A stretch of 64,000 bases of DNA, from NCBI GenBank assembly GCA_938038445.1, contig CALHRZ010000007.1:248001-312000 (forward strand), in the 5' to 3' direction. Origin of the DNA: an uncultured bacterium. Lineage in GTDB: Bacteria > Verrucomicrobiota > Kiritimatiellia > CAIKKV01. A program made the position numbers and the translations under genes. Shown here piece after piece: positions 49,189 through 56,940 of the stretch; positions within the stretch are counted from its first letter, which is position 1, and each line of letters begins with the position of its first letter. The notes beneath the pieces are model-generated. The model made no database searches. It worked only from the letters and a program-made list of their open reading frames with translations, and was not told where the DNA came from.

Positions 49189-50075
49189 GGCGAAGTATCG
49201 GCAGTGGGGTTCAGAAATTGGTGGAGCCGGCGAATATCGTCGGCCCTTTTTTCGTCGTTTTCCGTTTCCAGGCATTTTGGGATAGAGGAAAACCGGGGGT
49301 CGGTGACGAGGCGTCGGATGGGGTCGAGTCCGAGTTGGCCTTCCCCCAAGTGGGCATGACGGTCTACCATCGAACCCAGACTGGTTCGGGAGTCATTGAG
49401 GTGGAAGGCGAGCAATTTTTGCTGGGGAATGAGGCGGAAGAGGGATTGAAAGGTTTGTTCGTATCCATCGGCCGTTCGGAGGTCGTATCCGGCTTCGAAC
49501 GTATGAGCGGTATCAAAACAGATTCCGAGGCGATTCGACAAGCGAGCGGTGCTCAAGATCTCCGCCAAGTGTTCGAAAGCGGCGCCGATGCAATGGCCCA
49601 TGCCGGCCGTAGTTTCGAGGAGAACGACGGTGGTCCGGTTTTCGGAACGTTTGAGGGAGTCGTCGAGGCGGTGGGCGACCGTTCGGATTGCTTCGGGCAA
49701 GGGAGTTTGGCCGGCGGAACCGGGGTGGACGACGAGATAAGGGATCGCGAGGGCTTCGCATCGTCGGAGTTCGGCGATGAAGGCATGAAGAGATTTTTCC
49801 CCATTTTCGCCCTCAGCGGCCAGGTTGATGAGATAGACAGCGTGAGCAATGGGAAGGACTCCGGTTCGGCTACGAGTTTGTTGGAATGGGGCAACGCTCT
49901 CTTCATGAAGGGGGGTTGCGGACCATTGGCGGGGGGATGCCGTAAAGAGTTGGGCGACGCCGCATCGGTATCCGTATGCTTCTTCCAATGCCCGATGGAG
50001 CCCTCCGCTGGTTGAGAAATGGGCACCGATTGGAGGCAAAGCAAAAGCGTCCGGAAGAGGGGATGCTGCGTCCAT
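49185..50075 (-). CDS. nfo: Endonuclease IV (AP endonuclease Nfo)
   Basis: 296 residues. PIGAHFSTSGGLHRALEEA is the N-terminal signature, and trinuclear zinc ligands appear in order: IAHAVYLINLA (His), LVVHPGSAG (His), VLLETTAG (Glu), GICFDTAHTFEAGYD (Asp, His), LAFHLNDSR, DRHAHLGEGQLG (Asp, His) and CLETEND (Glu). It incises DNA at abasic sites. The start at 50075 is chosen because a -35/-10 pair ends six bases before it and no ribosome site precedes either this ATG or the in-frame ATG at 50093, which lies inside the promoter spacer. Confidence 0.92.
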   Translation of the reverse strand: MDAASPLPDAFALPPIGAHFSTSGGLHRALEEAYGYRCGVAQLFTASPRQWSATPLHEESVAPFQQTRSRTGVLPIAHAVYLINLAAEGENGEKSLHAFIAELRRCEALAIPYLVVHPGSAGQTPLPEAIRTVAHRLDDSLKRSENRTTVVLLETTAGMGHCIGAAFEHLAEILSTARLSNRLGICFDTAHTFEAGYDLRTADGYEQTFQSLFRLIPQQKLLAFHLNDSRTSLGSMVDRHAHLGEGQLGLDPIRRLVTDPRFSSIPKCLETENDEKRADDIRRLHQFLNPTADTSP

Positions 50076-50081
50076 ACTGCA

Positions 50082-50110
50082 ATCGTAAGCCATTTGGGTG
50101 GCTAGCGCAA
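50082..50110 (-). promoter_or_regulatory. Promoter of nfo (predicted leaderless)
   Basis: On the minus strand TTGCGC (50110-50105), 17-base spacer, TACGAT (50087-50082), then TGCAGT and the ATG at 50075. Transcription would begin about at the start codon. Confidence 0.5.
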
Positions 50111-50300
50111 CTTTTTGGTGGGAATTATGGGGATTAGCGGAGGAGGGAGGGATGTGGGAGGATAATGGGAGAAGCAAAGAGGAGCATGCGATTTGGGAGC
50201 ATCTGTTGTGGCCGAGCCCAGCGGGCAATGGAAGGGGTTGGGATCGGCAAGAAGAAATGATGGGGGTTGATGGGAAGGGAACGGCCGTTTTTATGCTGTA

Positions 50301-50326
50301 AATGTTGAATGTAGAGGTCTGACCCC
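50301..50326 (+). repeat. Repeated motif, copy 2 (possible insertion-sequence end)
   Basis: AATGTTGAATGTAGAGGTCT followed by GACCCC; nearly the same as 36809-36832 beside the IS3 remnant. It lies in the 275-base gap between nfo and the decarboxylase-like gene, which otherwise shows no gene, suggesting that a mobile element once sat here. Confidence 0.45.
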
Positions 50327-50350
50327 AGATGGGGGAGAGGCCCCTCACGT

Positions 50351-51523
50351 TTATGCAATGGCGGCTTCGATCAAGGCATGGAGATTTTCTTCGGGCGTTT
50401 CCGCGCCGACCTGGTCACCCGTTCCGATGATGAGACGGGGATTATGTTCGAAGGCGGCGCGGATTTCGTAGACTTCTCGGCGGACATCCTCAGGTGTTCC
50501 CCGGCGCAGTGTCTCGACTGTGTGCACATTGCCGTTGAATGTGGTCCGGCCGGCAAGACGCCGGGCGACTTCGCGCAATCCCAAGAAACCGCTCACGTCA
50601 CCGCCCGGAGGGCGTTCGAAAGGGCAGACGCAATCGAGCCCGATTTCCGCGAAATCATCCGCTACTTCTATGCATCGTCCGTGAAAATGATGGTGGAGCA
50701 ACCGGCCATGGCGGTGGAGTTCCTCGGCAACGGCATGAAGGACGGGTTTATCCCATTTTCGCCAGAAGGCGGGGCTGAGGAGGGACAAGCAGCTCCAGGT
50801 GCAACCAATGAAGAAGCTTTCGAAGGGGGTATATTGGCAGAAAACTCGGGCCTTTCCCACCAGGAACTCGATGTAGCGCTCCTGGAGCGCTTCCAGTTCT
50901 TTTTCGTGTTCGAAAAAATCAACGATGGCCTGTTCGAATCCGCCGGCTCGCGCGGGTGCGAGGAAGTCGAAAAAGGTAGAGCCGAGATTGCATTCCAGAA
51001 GATAGGTGTCCCCCACTTCCTCCCAGGCGCGAACGGCGTCCTTAATATCGGCCTGGTTTGGGTTGCGGTCGAGATGAAGATGAACATAGACGGGCAAATC
51101 TTTATCCCAATTTTGGATCGGAGATTCTGCGTGCCAAACGGCGGCATCATACTGTTCGGTGATGGTTCGTTCTCGGACGTTTCCAAAAGGGGTGTGATAG
51201 AGCGTCACGGTTTCAAGGCGGTCATGTCCCCGCGGGTATGTAAAACGTTCTATCGTGACATCCGGCGGGGGTGGGATAGAGGGGGTGGCAATGCCCCACC
51301 CTTCGCAGTTAAAGCGGGCGAAGGCGGTGCGAAGGGCCTGGTGGAAGGGGATTTTTCGAAATTCGACCATATCCACCCCCAAAAGACGGGCCGGATAGTA
51401 ATACCAGAATTCTGGAGCGACCGGGGGGCGATCGCACAATTTTCCCCGATAGGCATTGAGCATGCGTTGTTTGGGCGTCATGGAGAAGAATCTATCTTTT
51501 TCATCGCGTTCGGCCAAACCCAT
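50351..51523 (-). CDS. Uroporphyrinogen decarboxylase-like methyltransferase-family protein
   Basis: 390 residues from the ATG at 51523 (GGAGAG about ten bases upstream); the domain proper starts at a second ATG, 51481 (MTPKQRMLNAYRGK). URO-D barrel: RPPVAPEFWYYYPARLLG, YLLECNLGSTFFDFL, HHHFHGRCIEVADDFAEIGLDCVCPFERPPGGDV, GRTTFNGNVHTVETLRRGTPEDV and LIIGTGDQVGAETPEENLHALIEA. True HemE carries PLIGFXGXPFT near the start, absent here, so this belongs to the MtaA/CmuA-like group, often of unknown substrate. Divergent from a Gfo/Idh gene 51 bases away. A paralogue lies at 58485. Confidence 0.8.
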   Translation of the reverse strand: MGLAERDEKDRFFSMTPKQRMLNAYRGKLCDRPPVAPEFWYYYPARLLGVDMVEFRKIPFHQALRTAFARFNCEGWGIATPSIPPPPDVTIERFTYPRGHDRLETVTLYHTPFGNVRERTITEQYDAAVWHAESPIQNWDKDLPVYVHLHLDRNPNQADIKDAVRAWEEVGDTYLLECNLGSTFFDFLAPARAGGFEQAIVDFFEHEKELEALQERYIEFLVGKARVFCQYTPFESFFIGCTWSCLSLLSPAFWRKWDKPVLHAVAEELHRHGRLLHHHFHGRCIEVADDFAEIGLDCVCPFERPPGGDVSGFLGLREVARRLAGRTTFNGNVHTVETLRRGTPEDVRREVYEIRAAFEHNPRLIIGTGDQVGAETPEENLHALIEAAIA

Positions 51524-51574
51524 TCGGTATACTCTCTCCGATTTGTGGGGGATCACATCGAAAGGAATGGCGTC

Positions 51575-52639
51575 GTGAAAAAGATGAAGGTTGGGATTAT
51601 CGGAATGGGAGCGATCGGTTCGGTTCATGCCGATGCTTATCGGGCGGTGGGAGAGGAATCGGAAATAGTGGCGGTGTGCGATGTGGATCATGTGCGATTG
51701 GACCAGAAGGCGAAGGCGCTTGGGGTAGAAGCCCGTTTCACGGATTATAGGAAACTGCTGGCCAAGGGGGATGTGGAGGCCGTGAGTGTTTGTGTGGGCA
51801 ACACGCTTCACAAAGAAGTTGCCGTCGCGGCGCTCCAAGCGGGCAAGCATGTATTACTCGAAAAGCCGATGGCGATGAACGCCCAGGAAGCGGCTCAGAT
51901 CGTTGATGCGGCCAAGGCAAGCGGGCGCACCTTGCAAATTGGGATGGTCCGGCGGCAGGATACGGATGCCCAACTTGTCCGGGAATTGATTCAAAACGGC
52001 GCTTTTGGCGAGATTTATCATATCCGTGCGGTTCTCATCCGCCGGCGGGGCATCCCGGGTCTGGGCGGCTGGTTTACGACGAGAGCGCAGTCGGGCGGCG
52101 GTCCTCTCATCGATATTGGCGTTCACTGGTTTGACGCGGCCCTTTTTGTAAGCGGATTGTGGAATCCTACGGCGGTTAGTGCGATGACCTATGCCAAGTT
52201 TGGCCCTGATATGCGCCACTATCGGTATGTAAGCATGTGGGCGGGTCCGCCGAAATATGACGGGGTGTTTGATGTCGAGGATTATGCGGCGGGCTTTGTT
52301 CGGTTCGGGGGACACGCTTCGATGTCCTTCGAGATTGCTTGGGCTTGCAACGCAGAAGACGGGGGATTCATTGAATTCCTTGGGACAAAAAGCGGAGCCC
52401 GCATTTTTGACGGCAAGCCGTTCAAACTGCTGACGGAATATGGGGAACGGATTGCGGATGTGACGCCATATCGCCCGGATCGCGGCAATCCTTTTCATAA
52501 TCAGATCAAGGCGTTTCTAGCGGCGTGCCGCGGCGAACGGCCTCCGGCGGCTACGGGTGAAGAAGGGTTGATCGTGATGAAGCTTATTGACGCAGTCTAT
52601 CAATCGGCGGAAGTCGGCCGCGAGGTTGCGATCCGCTAA
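51575..52639 (+). CDS. Gfo/Idh/MocA family oxidoreductase
   Basis: 354 residues from a GTG eight bases after AAAGGA; ATG at 51584 is the alternative. Rossmann domain VGIIGMGAIGSVHADAYRAV, IVAVCDVDHVRLDQKAKALG, VCVGNTLHKEVAVAALQAGKHVLLEKPMAMNAQEA with the EKP Lys as catalytic contact. C-terminal domain: GGGPLIDIGVHWFDAALFV (Asp/His). NAD(P)-dependent sugar or inositol dehydrogenase type. Divergent from, and probably functionally linked to, the decarboxylase-like gene. Substrate unknown. Confidence 0.9.
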   Translation: MKKMKVGIIGMGAIGSVHADAYRAVGEESEIVAVCDVDHVRLDQKAKALGVEARFTDYRKLLAKGDVEAVSVCVGNTLHKEVAVAALQAGKHVLLEKPMAMNAQEAAQIVDAAKASGRTLQIGMVRRQDTDAQLVRELIQNGAFGEIYHIRAVLIRRRGIPGLGGWFTTRAQSGGGPLIDIGVHWFDAALFVSGLWNPTAVSAMTYAKFGPDMRHYRYVSMWAGPPKYDGVFDVEDYAAGFVRFGGHASMSFEIAWACNAEDGGFIEFLGTKSGARIFDGKPFKLLTEYGERIADVTPYRPDRGNPFHNQIKAFLAACRGERPPAATGEEGLIVMKLIDAVYQSAEVGREVAIR

Positions 52640-53355
52640 CGCCTCGTTTTTTTTGAGGGGGGGGTGCTGCGCCCTTGCCGTCGGGGAAACGGGGGTTTCT
52701 CACCCTCTTTGTAGGCGGAGCCGAAAAAGGGGAGATTCCTTCTTTTTTCACCCTGCCAGAGAACAGTTAGAAGGGGAGGGGGCATTCATGGCCGCCTTCT
52801 TTTGGGCGGTTCCTTCTGTTCAGGGCGTTAGCTTACAGCGTGGATTTACCCCCGATTCCCCCAAAGTCGCCATCCACCCTCCTTTTTCGTGAGACGTTCT
52901 TTTGGGGATTGCACTGCGCAGAAAACGGTTGGGAGTTTCCCGGTTCATTTCCTTATTTTATGCACGCTTGCTTTGGCTTAGGACACGGCCAAAAGGCAAT
53001 GTCCGTTGTCTCACACTTTCGAAAGTGTGAGACAAAGATACCCCATTTTGTACGGTATTCTGATGGGTGAAGGGAAGAAGTGCAAGGCGGCGTCAGTGAA
53101 AAAAAGCGAAAGAACAGACAGCCTTACAGTCGGGGTAGGTTCTGCTCGTTGCGGACCAGAGAACGCAAGCGTGAGAGAAACAAGGGGGGAATTAACAGCG
53201 GGGCGACGCCAATCGGGGCGCCAGATCCTAACGCGAAAAGAAAGCAGCGGGCACAGAGGAGAAAGAATCAGGAACTCTTCAACGTCCGCAAGGGCTGTCC
53301 CACTGAAACACTGTTTCTTTCGATACATTGCAACAGGAGCGGAGCAGGAAAGATT
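52640..53355. other. Long intergenic region, no gene supported
   Basis: About 750 bases between the Gfo/Idh gene and hisB, by far the largest gap. Composition is visibly different, less GC-rich, with the plus strand very purine-rich from 53050 to 53330. Frames of 75-146 codons exist on both strands but have no domain pattern, signal peptide or ribosome site. It holds the palindrome at 53006-53035. No RNase P, tmRNA, SRP or 6S RNA signature was recognised; an unlisted RNA gene is possible. Confidence 0.5.
53006..53035. repeat. Perfect 30-base palindrome
   Basis: The left half TTGTCTCACACTTTC is followed directly by its exact reverse complement, centre TTCGAA, no spacer. No T-run follows, so it is not a standard terminator. 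Full symmetry fits a site for a dimeric or tetrameric DNA-binding protein, or a cruciform or hairpin. Function unknown. Confidence 0.85.
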
Positions 53356-53384
53356 TTGCAAAAATAGGCGCGGGCCGGTATAGT
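53356..53384 (+). promoter_or_regulatory. Promoter of hisB (predicted leaderless)
   Basis: TTGCAA (53356-53361), 17-base spacer, TATAGT (53379-53384, five of six consensus). Only GAAACC separates the -10 box from the ATG at 53391, and there is no ribosome binding site. Confidence 0.6.
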
Positions 53385-53390
53385 GAAACC

Positions 53391-53978
53391 ATGAAGCGGC
53401 GACGGGCAACGGTGGAGCGAAAAACGCGCGAGACTCAGATTCAGGCAACACTCGATCTCGACGGAACGGGGCTGTGTTCGATCCGGACGGGCATGGGGTT
53501 CATGGATCACATGCTCGAGCTTTTGGGTCGTCATGCGCTTTGGAATTTGAGCCTTCGCGCGCGGGGTGATCTCGCGGTAGACGATCATCATACGACGGAA
53601 GATATTGGTTTGGTTCTTGGCGAAGCGCTCGATACGGCGCTGGGCGACCGGAGGGGTATTATTCGTTATGGCTGGTGTTTGCTGCCAATGGATGAAACCC
53701 TCGTCGAAGCGGCGGTGGATCTTGGCGGGCGGCCTTACTTGGTGTATTCGACTCCGCACCGGCGGAAGATCAAGGCGTTCGATGTGGGGCTGATTGAGGA
53801 ATTTTTCCGGGCCTTTGTCACGAAAGCGCGCATGAATCTTCACGTCGCCGTGCGTTACGGGCGCGATCCGCATCATGGCTTTGAGGGGATGTTCAAGGCG
53901 GTGGCGCGCGCGCTTCGAATGGCTGGATCCATGGATTTCCGGGAAAAAGACATTCCTTCCAGCAAGGGTCGACTCTGA
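53391..53978 (+). CDS. hisB: Imidazoleglycerol-phosphate dehydratase (HisB)
   Basis: 195 residues, the single-function length. RRATVERKTRETQIQATLDLDGTG is the normal N-terminus, which supports the start. Manganese and active-site motifs: GFMDHMLELLGRHALW, DDHHTTEDIGLVLGEAL, MDETLVEAAVDLGGRPYLV and NLHVAVRYGRDPHHGFEGMFKAVARAL. It dehydrates IGP in histidine synthesis. hisA follows 25 bases later. A promoter ends six bases upstream, predicting a leaderless message. Confidence 0.95.
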   Translation: MKRRRATVERKTRETQIQATLDLDGTGLCSIRTGMGFMDHMLELLGRHALWNLSLRARGDLAVDDHHTTEDIGLVLGEALDTALGDRRGIIRYGWCLLPMDETLVEAAVDLGGRPYLVYSTPHRRKIKAFDVGLIEEFFRAFVTKARMNLHVAVRYGRDPHHGFEGMFKAVARALRMAGSMDFREKDIPSSKGRL

Positions 53979-54003
53979 AGCGATCTCGGTTTGTCGGTAT
54001 GAT

Positions 54004-54732
54004 ATGATAACGGTGATTCCTGCCATTGACCTTAAGGACGGCGAATGCGTCCGTCTTCGTCAGGGGCGGGTGGAGGAGAAGACGGTTTACGGTTCTGATC
54101 CCGTAGCGATGGCACGGCATTGGCGTGAGATGGGGGCGCGTTATTTGCATGTGGTGGATCTGGACGGGGCGTTTGCCGGTCGGCCGGTTCACATTGAACT
54201 GATTCGCCAGATTGTTGACGAAATGGGATCCATTCCTGTCCAGGCGGGTGGTGGCATTCGCGACTCAGGGCACATTGACCAAATACTGGATTTGGGCGTT
54301 CGGCGCGTGGTGATTGGAACCCGTGCATGTACCGATCCGGAGCACGTTGGTGGTTGGATTCGGCGTTATGGGGATCGCCTTGCGGTGGGGATAGACGCTC
54401 GGGGCGGGAAGGTTCAGATTCGCGGGTGGGTCGAGACATCGGAGATGACGGCGCTTGAGTTGGCCCGCCGTCTTTCGGAGGCTGGAGTTGGGACGTTGAT
54501 TTACACGGATACCGCCACAGACGGCATGCTGAGCGGACCGAATTTCGGGGCGATCGAATCGCTGTGCCGGGCGGTATCCTGCGCCGTCATCGCATCGGGC
54601 GGTGTAGCGGATCCCGCGCACGTTCGCCGGATGCGAGACATGAGGTTATCCAATCTCGTTGGGGTGATTGTCGGCAAGGCCTTATACGACGGGCGGGCCG
54701 AACTCCGCGCCTTTCAGGAGGCCGGGATCTAA
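54004..54732 (+). CDS. hisA: ProFAR isomerase (HisA)
   Basis: 242 residues. Half-barrel repeats with VIPAIDLKDGECVRLRQGR (catalytic Asp8), LHVVDLDGAFAG, IPVQAGGGIRDSGHID, LAVGIDARGGKVQIRGW (second catalytic Asp), IYTDTATDGMLSGPNF and VIASGGVADPAHV. The GW after the second Asp and the lack of HisF-specific residues make HisA rather than HisF. Second gene of the hisB-hisA unit; its stop overlaps the next start (TAATG). No clear ribosome site, so it may depend on coupling. Confidence 0.94.
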   Translation: MITVIPAIDLKDGECVRLRQGRVEEKTVYGSDPVAMARHWREMGARYLHVVDLDGAFAGRPVHIELIRQIVDEMGSIPVQAGGGIRDSGHIDQILDLGVRRVVIGTRACTDPEHVGGWIRRYGDRLAVGIDARGGKVQIRGWVETSEMTALELARRLSEAGVGTLIYTDTATDGMLSGPNFGAIESLCRAVSCAVIASGGVADPAHVRRMRDMRLSNLVGVIVGKALYDGRAELRAFQEAGI

Positions 54733-56030
54733 TGGGAACGGGTGGGGAGAAAGCCAGACTTGTTCGTTTTCCGGCTGGTTTGCGCGCGGTATTCTGGCCG
54801 ATGCCGCACTTCTCCAGCGTGGCGATTGGGTTTTGGGCCAGGGTAGGCGGGCGGCATGAGCCGGGCCCGTGGTGCGGGATCAGTCATTTTCTCGAGCATC
54901 TTTTGTTTAAAGGAAGCCGCACCCGTTCCGCGGTTGCAGTGGCGCGGGCGATTGAAGGGCGGGGGGGCGATTTCAACGGCTACACGCAGGAAGAGAGCAC
55001 CTGCTTTTTCGCCCGCGTCGAATCCCGCCATGAGGAAATCGCCTTTGAGGTGTTGGCGGACCTGTATCGAAATCCACGGCTGGCGGAGGCGGATGTGCGG
55101 AGCGAGCGGGAAGTGATCCGGGAGGAGATTCGCCTTTATGAGGATCAGCCGGCCCAACTGGTTGAGGAGAAATTGCAGTCCCTTCTTTGGCCGGGTCATC
55201 CGTTGGGGCGGCCCTTGACCGGCACGGAGGAAAGCCTGAATCGGATTGGGCGGCGGGAATTGGTTGCTTTTCATCGTCGGGCGTATCTTCCTTCGGCCAC
55301 CCTGGTAGTGATTGCGGGTGGAACCGACCCCGTGCGGTGGTGCCGGCATCTCGAACAGTGGGCGCGCGGCGGGAGTTCTCGGCGGTATTCGCTGCGGGCG
55401 AAGCCGGTTACGGCGCATCATCCGCAGGAGCGGGTGGGTTTGATTCGCAAGCCGGTGGAACAGACCCATCTGGCGCTGGGGTTTCGGCTATTTGGGAGGC
55501 GGGACCGGCGGCGATATGCATTGAAGCTTCTTTCCGTGGTTTTGGGGGAGAACATGAGTTCCCGTCTTTTCCGGTTGATTCGGGAGGAGCATGGGCTGGC
55601 GTATGCGGTGCAATCTGCCGTTGTGCTTTTTGCCGATACCGGTGCGATGACGATTTCGGCTGGGACGGAACCGCGGCATCTTCAGCGCGTTTTGTCTCTT
55701 GCGCTCGGGGAAATACGAAGGCTTGGGAAAGAGCGGGTGAGCGATCGGGAGTTGCGGAGAGCGAAGGAGTACACGGCCGGCCAGATTCGGCTGGGGCTTG
55801 AGAGTCCGTCGCGCTGCATGCAATGGGCGGGGGAATGTGCGGCCACTTATGGACGGGTTTTAGATCCCGACGAAGAGATTGAGGCTTTTGAAAAGGTGAC
55901 CGCGGAGGAAATATGTGTGTTGGCGCGGGAGGTTTTTAAGCTCCATCGTGCGAGTCTTGCGATTGTGGGACCTGATGTGGACGAAGGAGGCAGGGATGAG
56001 TGGGTCCGGCGTTTGGCCGGCGGATTGTGA
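54732..56030 (+). CDS. M16 family zinc metallopeptidase
   Basis: 432 residues, starting in the TAATG junction with hisA. Inverted zinc motif HFLEHLLFKG (HXXEH) near residue 55 with the third ligand Glu in REVIREEIRLYEDQP, as in the processing-peptidase/PqqL group. The second, inactive-type half (LIREEHGLAYAVQSAVVLFADTGAMTISAGTEP) holds the R...Y pair. Cytoplasmic by lack of signal peptide. Such single-chain M16B proteins degrade small peptides or process precursors; target unknown. Convergent with the next gene, two bases between stops. Confidence 0.92.
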   Translation: MGTGGEKARLVRFPAGLRAVFWPMPHFSSVAIGFWARVGGRHEPGPWCGISHFLEHLLFKGSRTRSAVAVARAIEGRGGDFNGYTQEESTCFFARVESRHEEIAFEVLADLYRNPRLAEADVRSEREVIREEIRLYEDQPAQLVEEKLQSLLWPGHPLGRPLTGTEESLNRIGRRELVAFHRRAYLPSATLVVIAGGTDPVRWCRHLEQWARGGSSRRYSLRAKPVTAHHPQERVGLIRKPVEQTHLALGFRLFGRRDRRRYALKLLSVVLGENMSSRLFRLIREEHGLAYAVQSAVVLFADTGAMTISAGTEPRHLQRVLSLALGEIRRLGKERVSDRELRRAKEYTAGQIRLGLESPSRCMQWAGECAATYGRVLDPDEEIEAFEKVTAEEICVLAREVFKLHRASLAIVGPDVDEGGRDEWVRRLAGGL

Positions 56031-56032
56031 TG

Positions 56033-56476
56033 TTAGGCGGGGGGAGTTTTTCGGCGAACGGTGAGAGTGCAGACAGCCTGATCCGTCTTTGAGTCGTCGA
56101 ATTCATACGAGTAGCCGAGCGGTTCTAGGACCCGTCGATAGAGCACATCACAGTGACGGCAGTAATGGGGGTAGGGCTGGAGATGGGTGGATTCGAGCAA
56201 TCGCCGCTTGGATGGGCAACGGCGCATTTCGATGCGGAAGATACCAGCCTCTTCGTCCAGTTCCATCACAAAATCGGCTGCTTCTTCGTTCAGTGTTCGG
56301 CTCCAGTAGAGCCAGCATCCCTTGAGGCCGTGTGTGGCGACAAGATCCCGGAGATTGGTCAAAAAGCGATCGGAAAGAAACTCCCAGAATCCCTGGACGG
56401 CGTTGGTTCCGCCCCGCTGATCGAGGTAGCGGAAAAGTTCGTTGTAAGCGGGAATGAATTCGGTGCAGGAGATCAT
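56033..56476 (-). CDS. Protein of unknown function (possibly ATC hydrolase-like), last of sigma operon
   Basis: 147 residues from the ATG overlapping the preceding stop (ATGA). Helical N-terminus (FIPAYNELFRYLDQRGGTNAVQGFWEFLSDRFLTNLRDLVATHGLKG), then FRIEMRRCPSKRRLLE, YPHYCRHCDVLYRRVLEPLGYSYEF and a final beta strand CTLTVRR. The order (Cys-Pro, then H-X2-C-X2-CD) faintly recalls L-2-amino-thiazoline-4-carboxylate hydrolase-type proteins, but the match is weak. No signal peptide or membrane segment. Coupled to a neighbour of similar size and composition. Confidence 0.65.
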   Translation of the reverse strand: MISCTEFIPAYNELFRYLDQRGGTNAVQGFWEFLSDRFLTNLRDLVATHGLKGCWLYWSRTLNEEAADFVMELDEEAGIFRIEMRRCPSKRRLLESTHLQPYPHYCRHCDVLYRRVLEPLGYSYEFDDSKTDQAVCTLTVRRKTPPA

Positions 56477-56940
56477 GCGGGTTTTCGGAAGAAGCGTTGC
56501 CGGTAGGCACCGGTTTCGGGATCCCAGGAAAGCAGTTCGGACTTCCAATCGGTCTCGTCGCAGAGGGTTTGGCCCACGGTGGCGACGGTTTCGTGGAAGA
56601 GGGGGGAGATGGGGGTTCCCCGTTCCCGCAGATACAAGACGGCGGGATTGCGTTTGCAAACGATTTGCAGTTCGTTTGTTGATTCGAGGAAGGTCACTTC
56701 TCCACCTTCCAACGAAAAAATTCTCGCATAGTGTTCCCGAAGGGCTGGGAGGCCGTGTTGGCGAAACTTTTCGCGCAGTGGTTGATACCAAGCGCGAGCG
56801 AACTGATGCAAGAAATCACGGACAGCCGTCTCGCCATAGGTGAGGCGCAGGTAGTCGAGCGCGGTGGAAAGGGCGGCGTGAAAATCTTTGTGGAGGTAGG
56901 GATTGTCCGAAGCGCGCCGTTCCATGCGAAGCAGGCTCAT
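56473..56940 (-). CDS. Protein of unknown function, possible paralogue of its downstream neighbour
   Basis: 155 residues; starts in an ATGA overlap and ends in one. DFHAALSTALDYLRLTYGETAVRDFLHQFARAWYQPLREKFRQHG followed by LREHYARIFSLEGGEVTFLES and LFHETVATVGQTLCDETDWKSELLSWDPETGAYRQRFFRK. The helical first half, then a strand pair, parallels the next gene, suggesting an old duplication in which this copy lost the Cys cluster. Soluble and cytoplasmic. Not recognised as a named family. Confidence 0.65.
   Translation of the reverse strand: MSLLRMERRASDNPYLHKDFHAALSTALDYLRLTYGETAVRDFLHQFARAWYQPLREKFRQHGLPALREHYARIFSLEGGEVTFLESTNELQIVCKRNPAVLYLRERGTPISPLFHETVATVGQTLCDETDWKSELLSWDPETGAYRQRFFRKPA

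Noticed and set aside
52640-52665. Hairpin CCTC-T8-GAGG after the Gfo/Idh gene as a terminator.
   Set aside because: The T-run lies in the loop, not after the stem, so it does not fit an intrinsic terminator.
53011-53451. A 146-codon minus-strand frame and a 95-codon basic plus-strand frame (53080-53367) in the large gap.
   Set aside because: No ribosome site, no domain, biased composition from a purine-rich strand; the first also crosses the palindrome and the hisB start.
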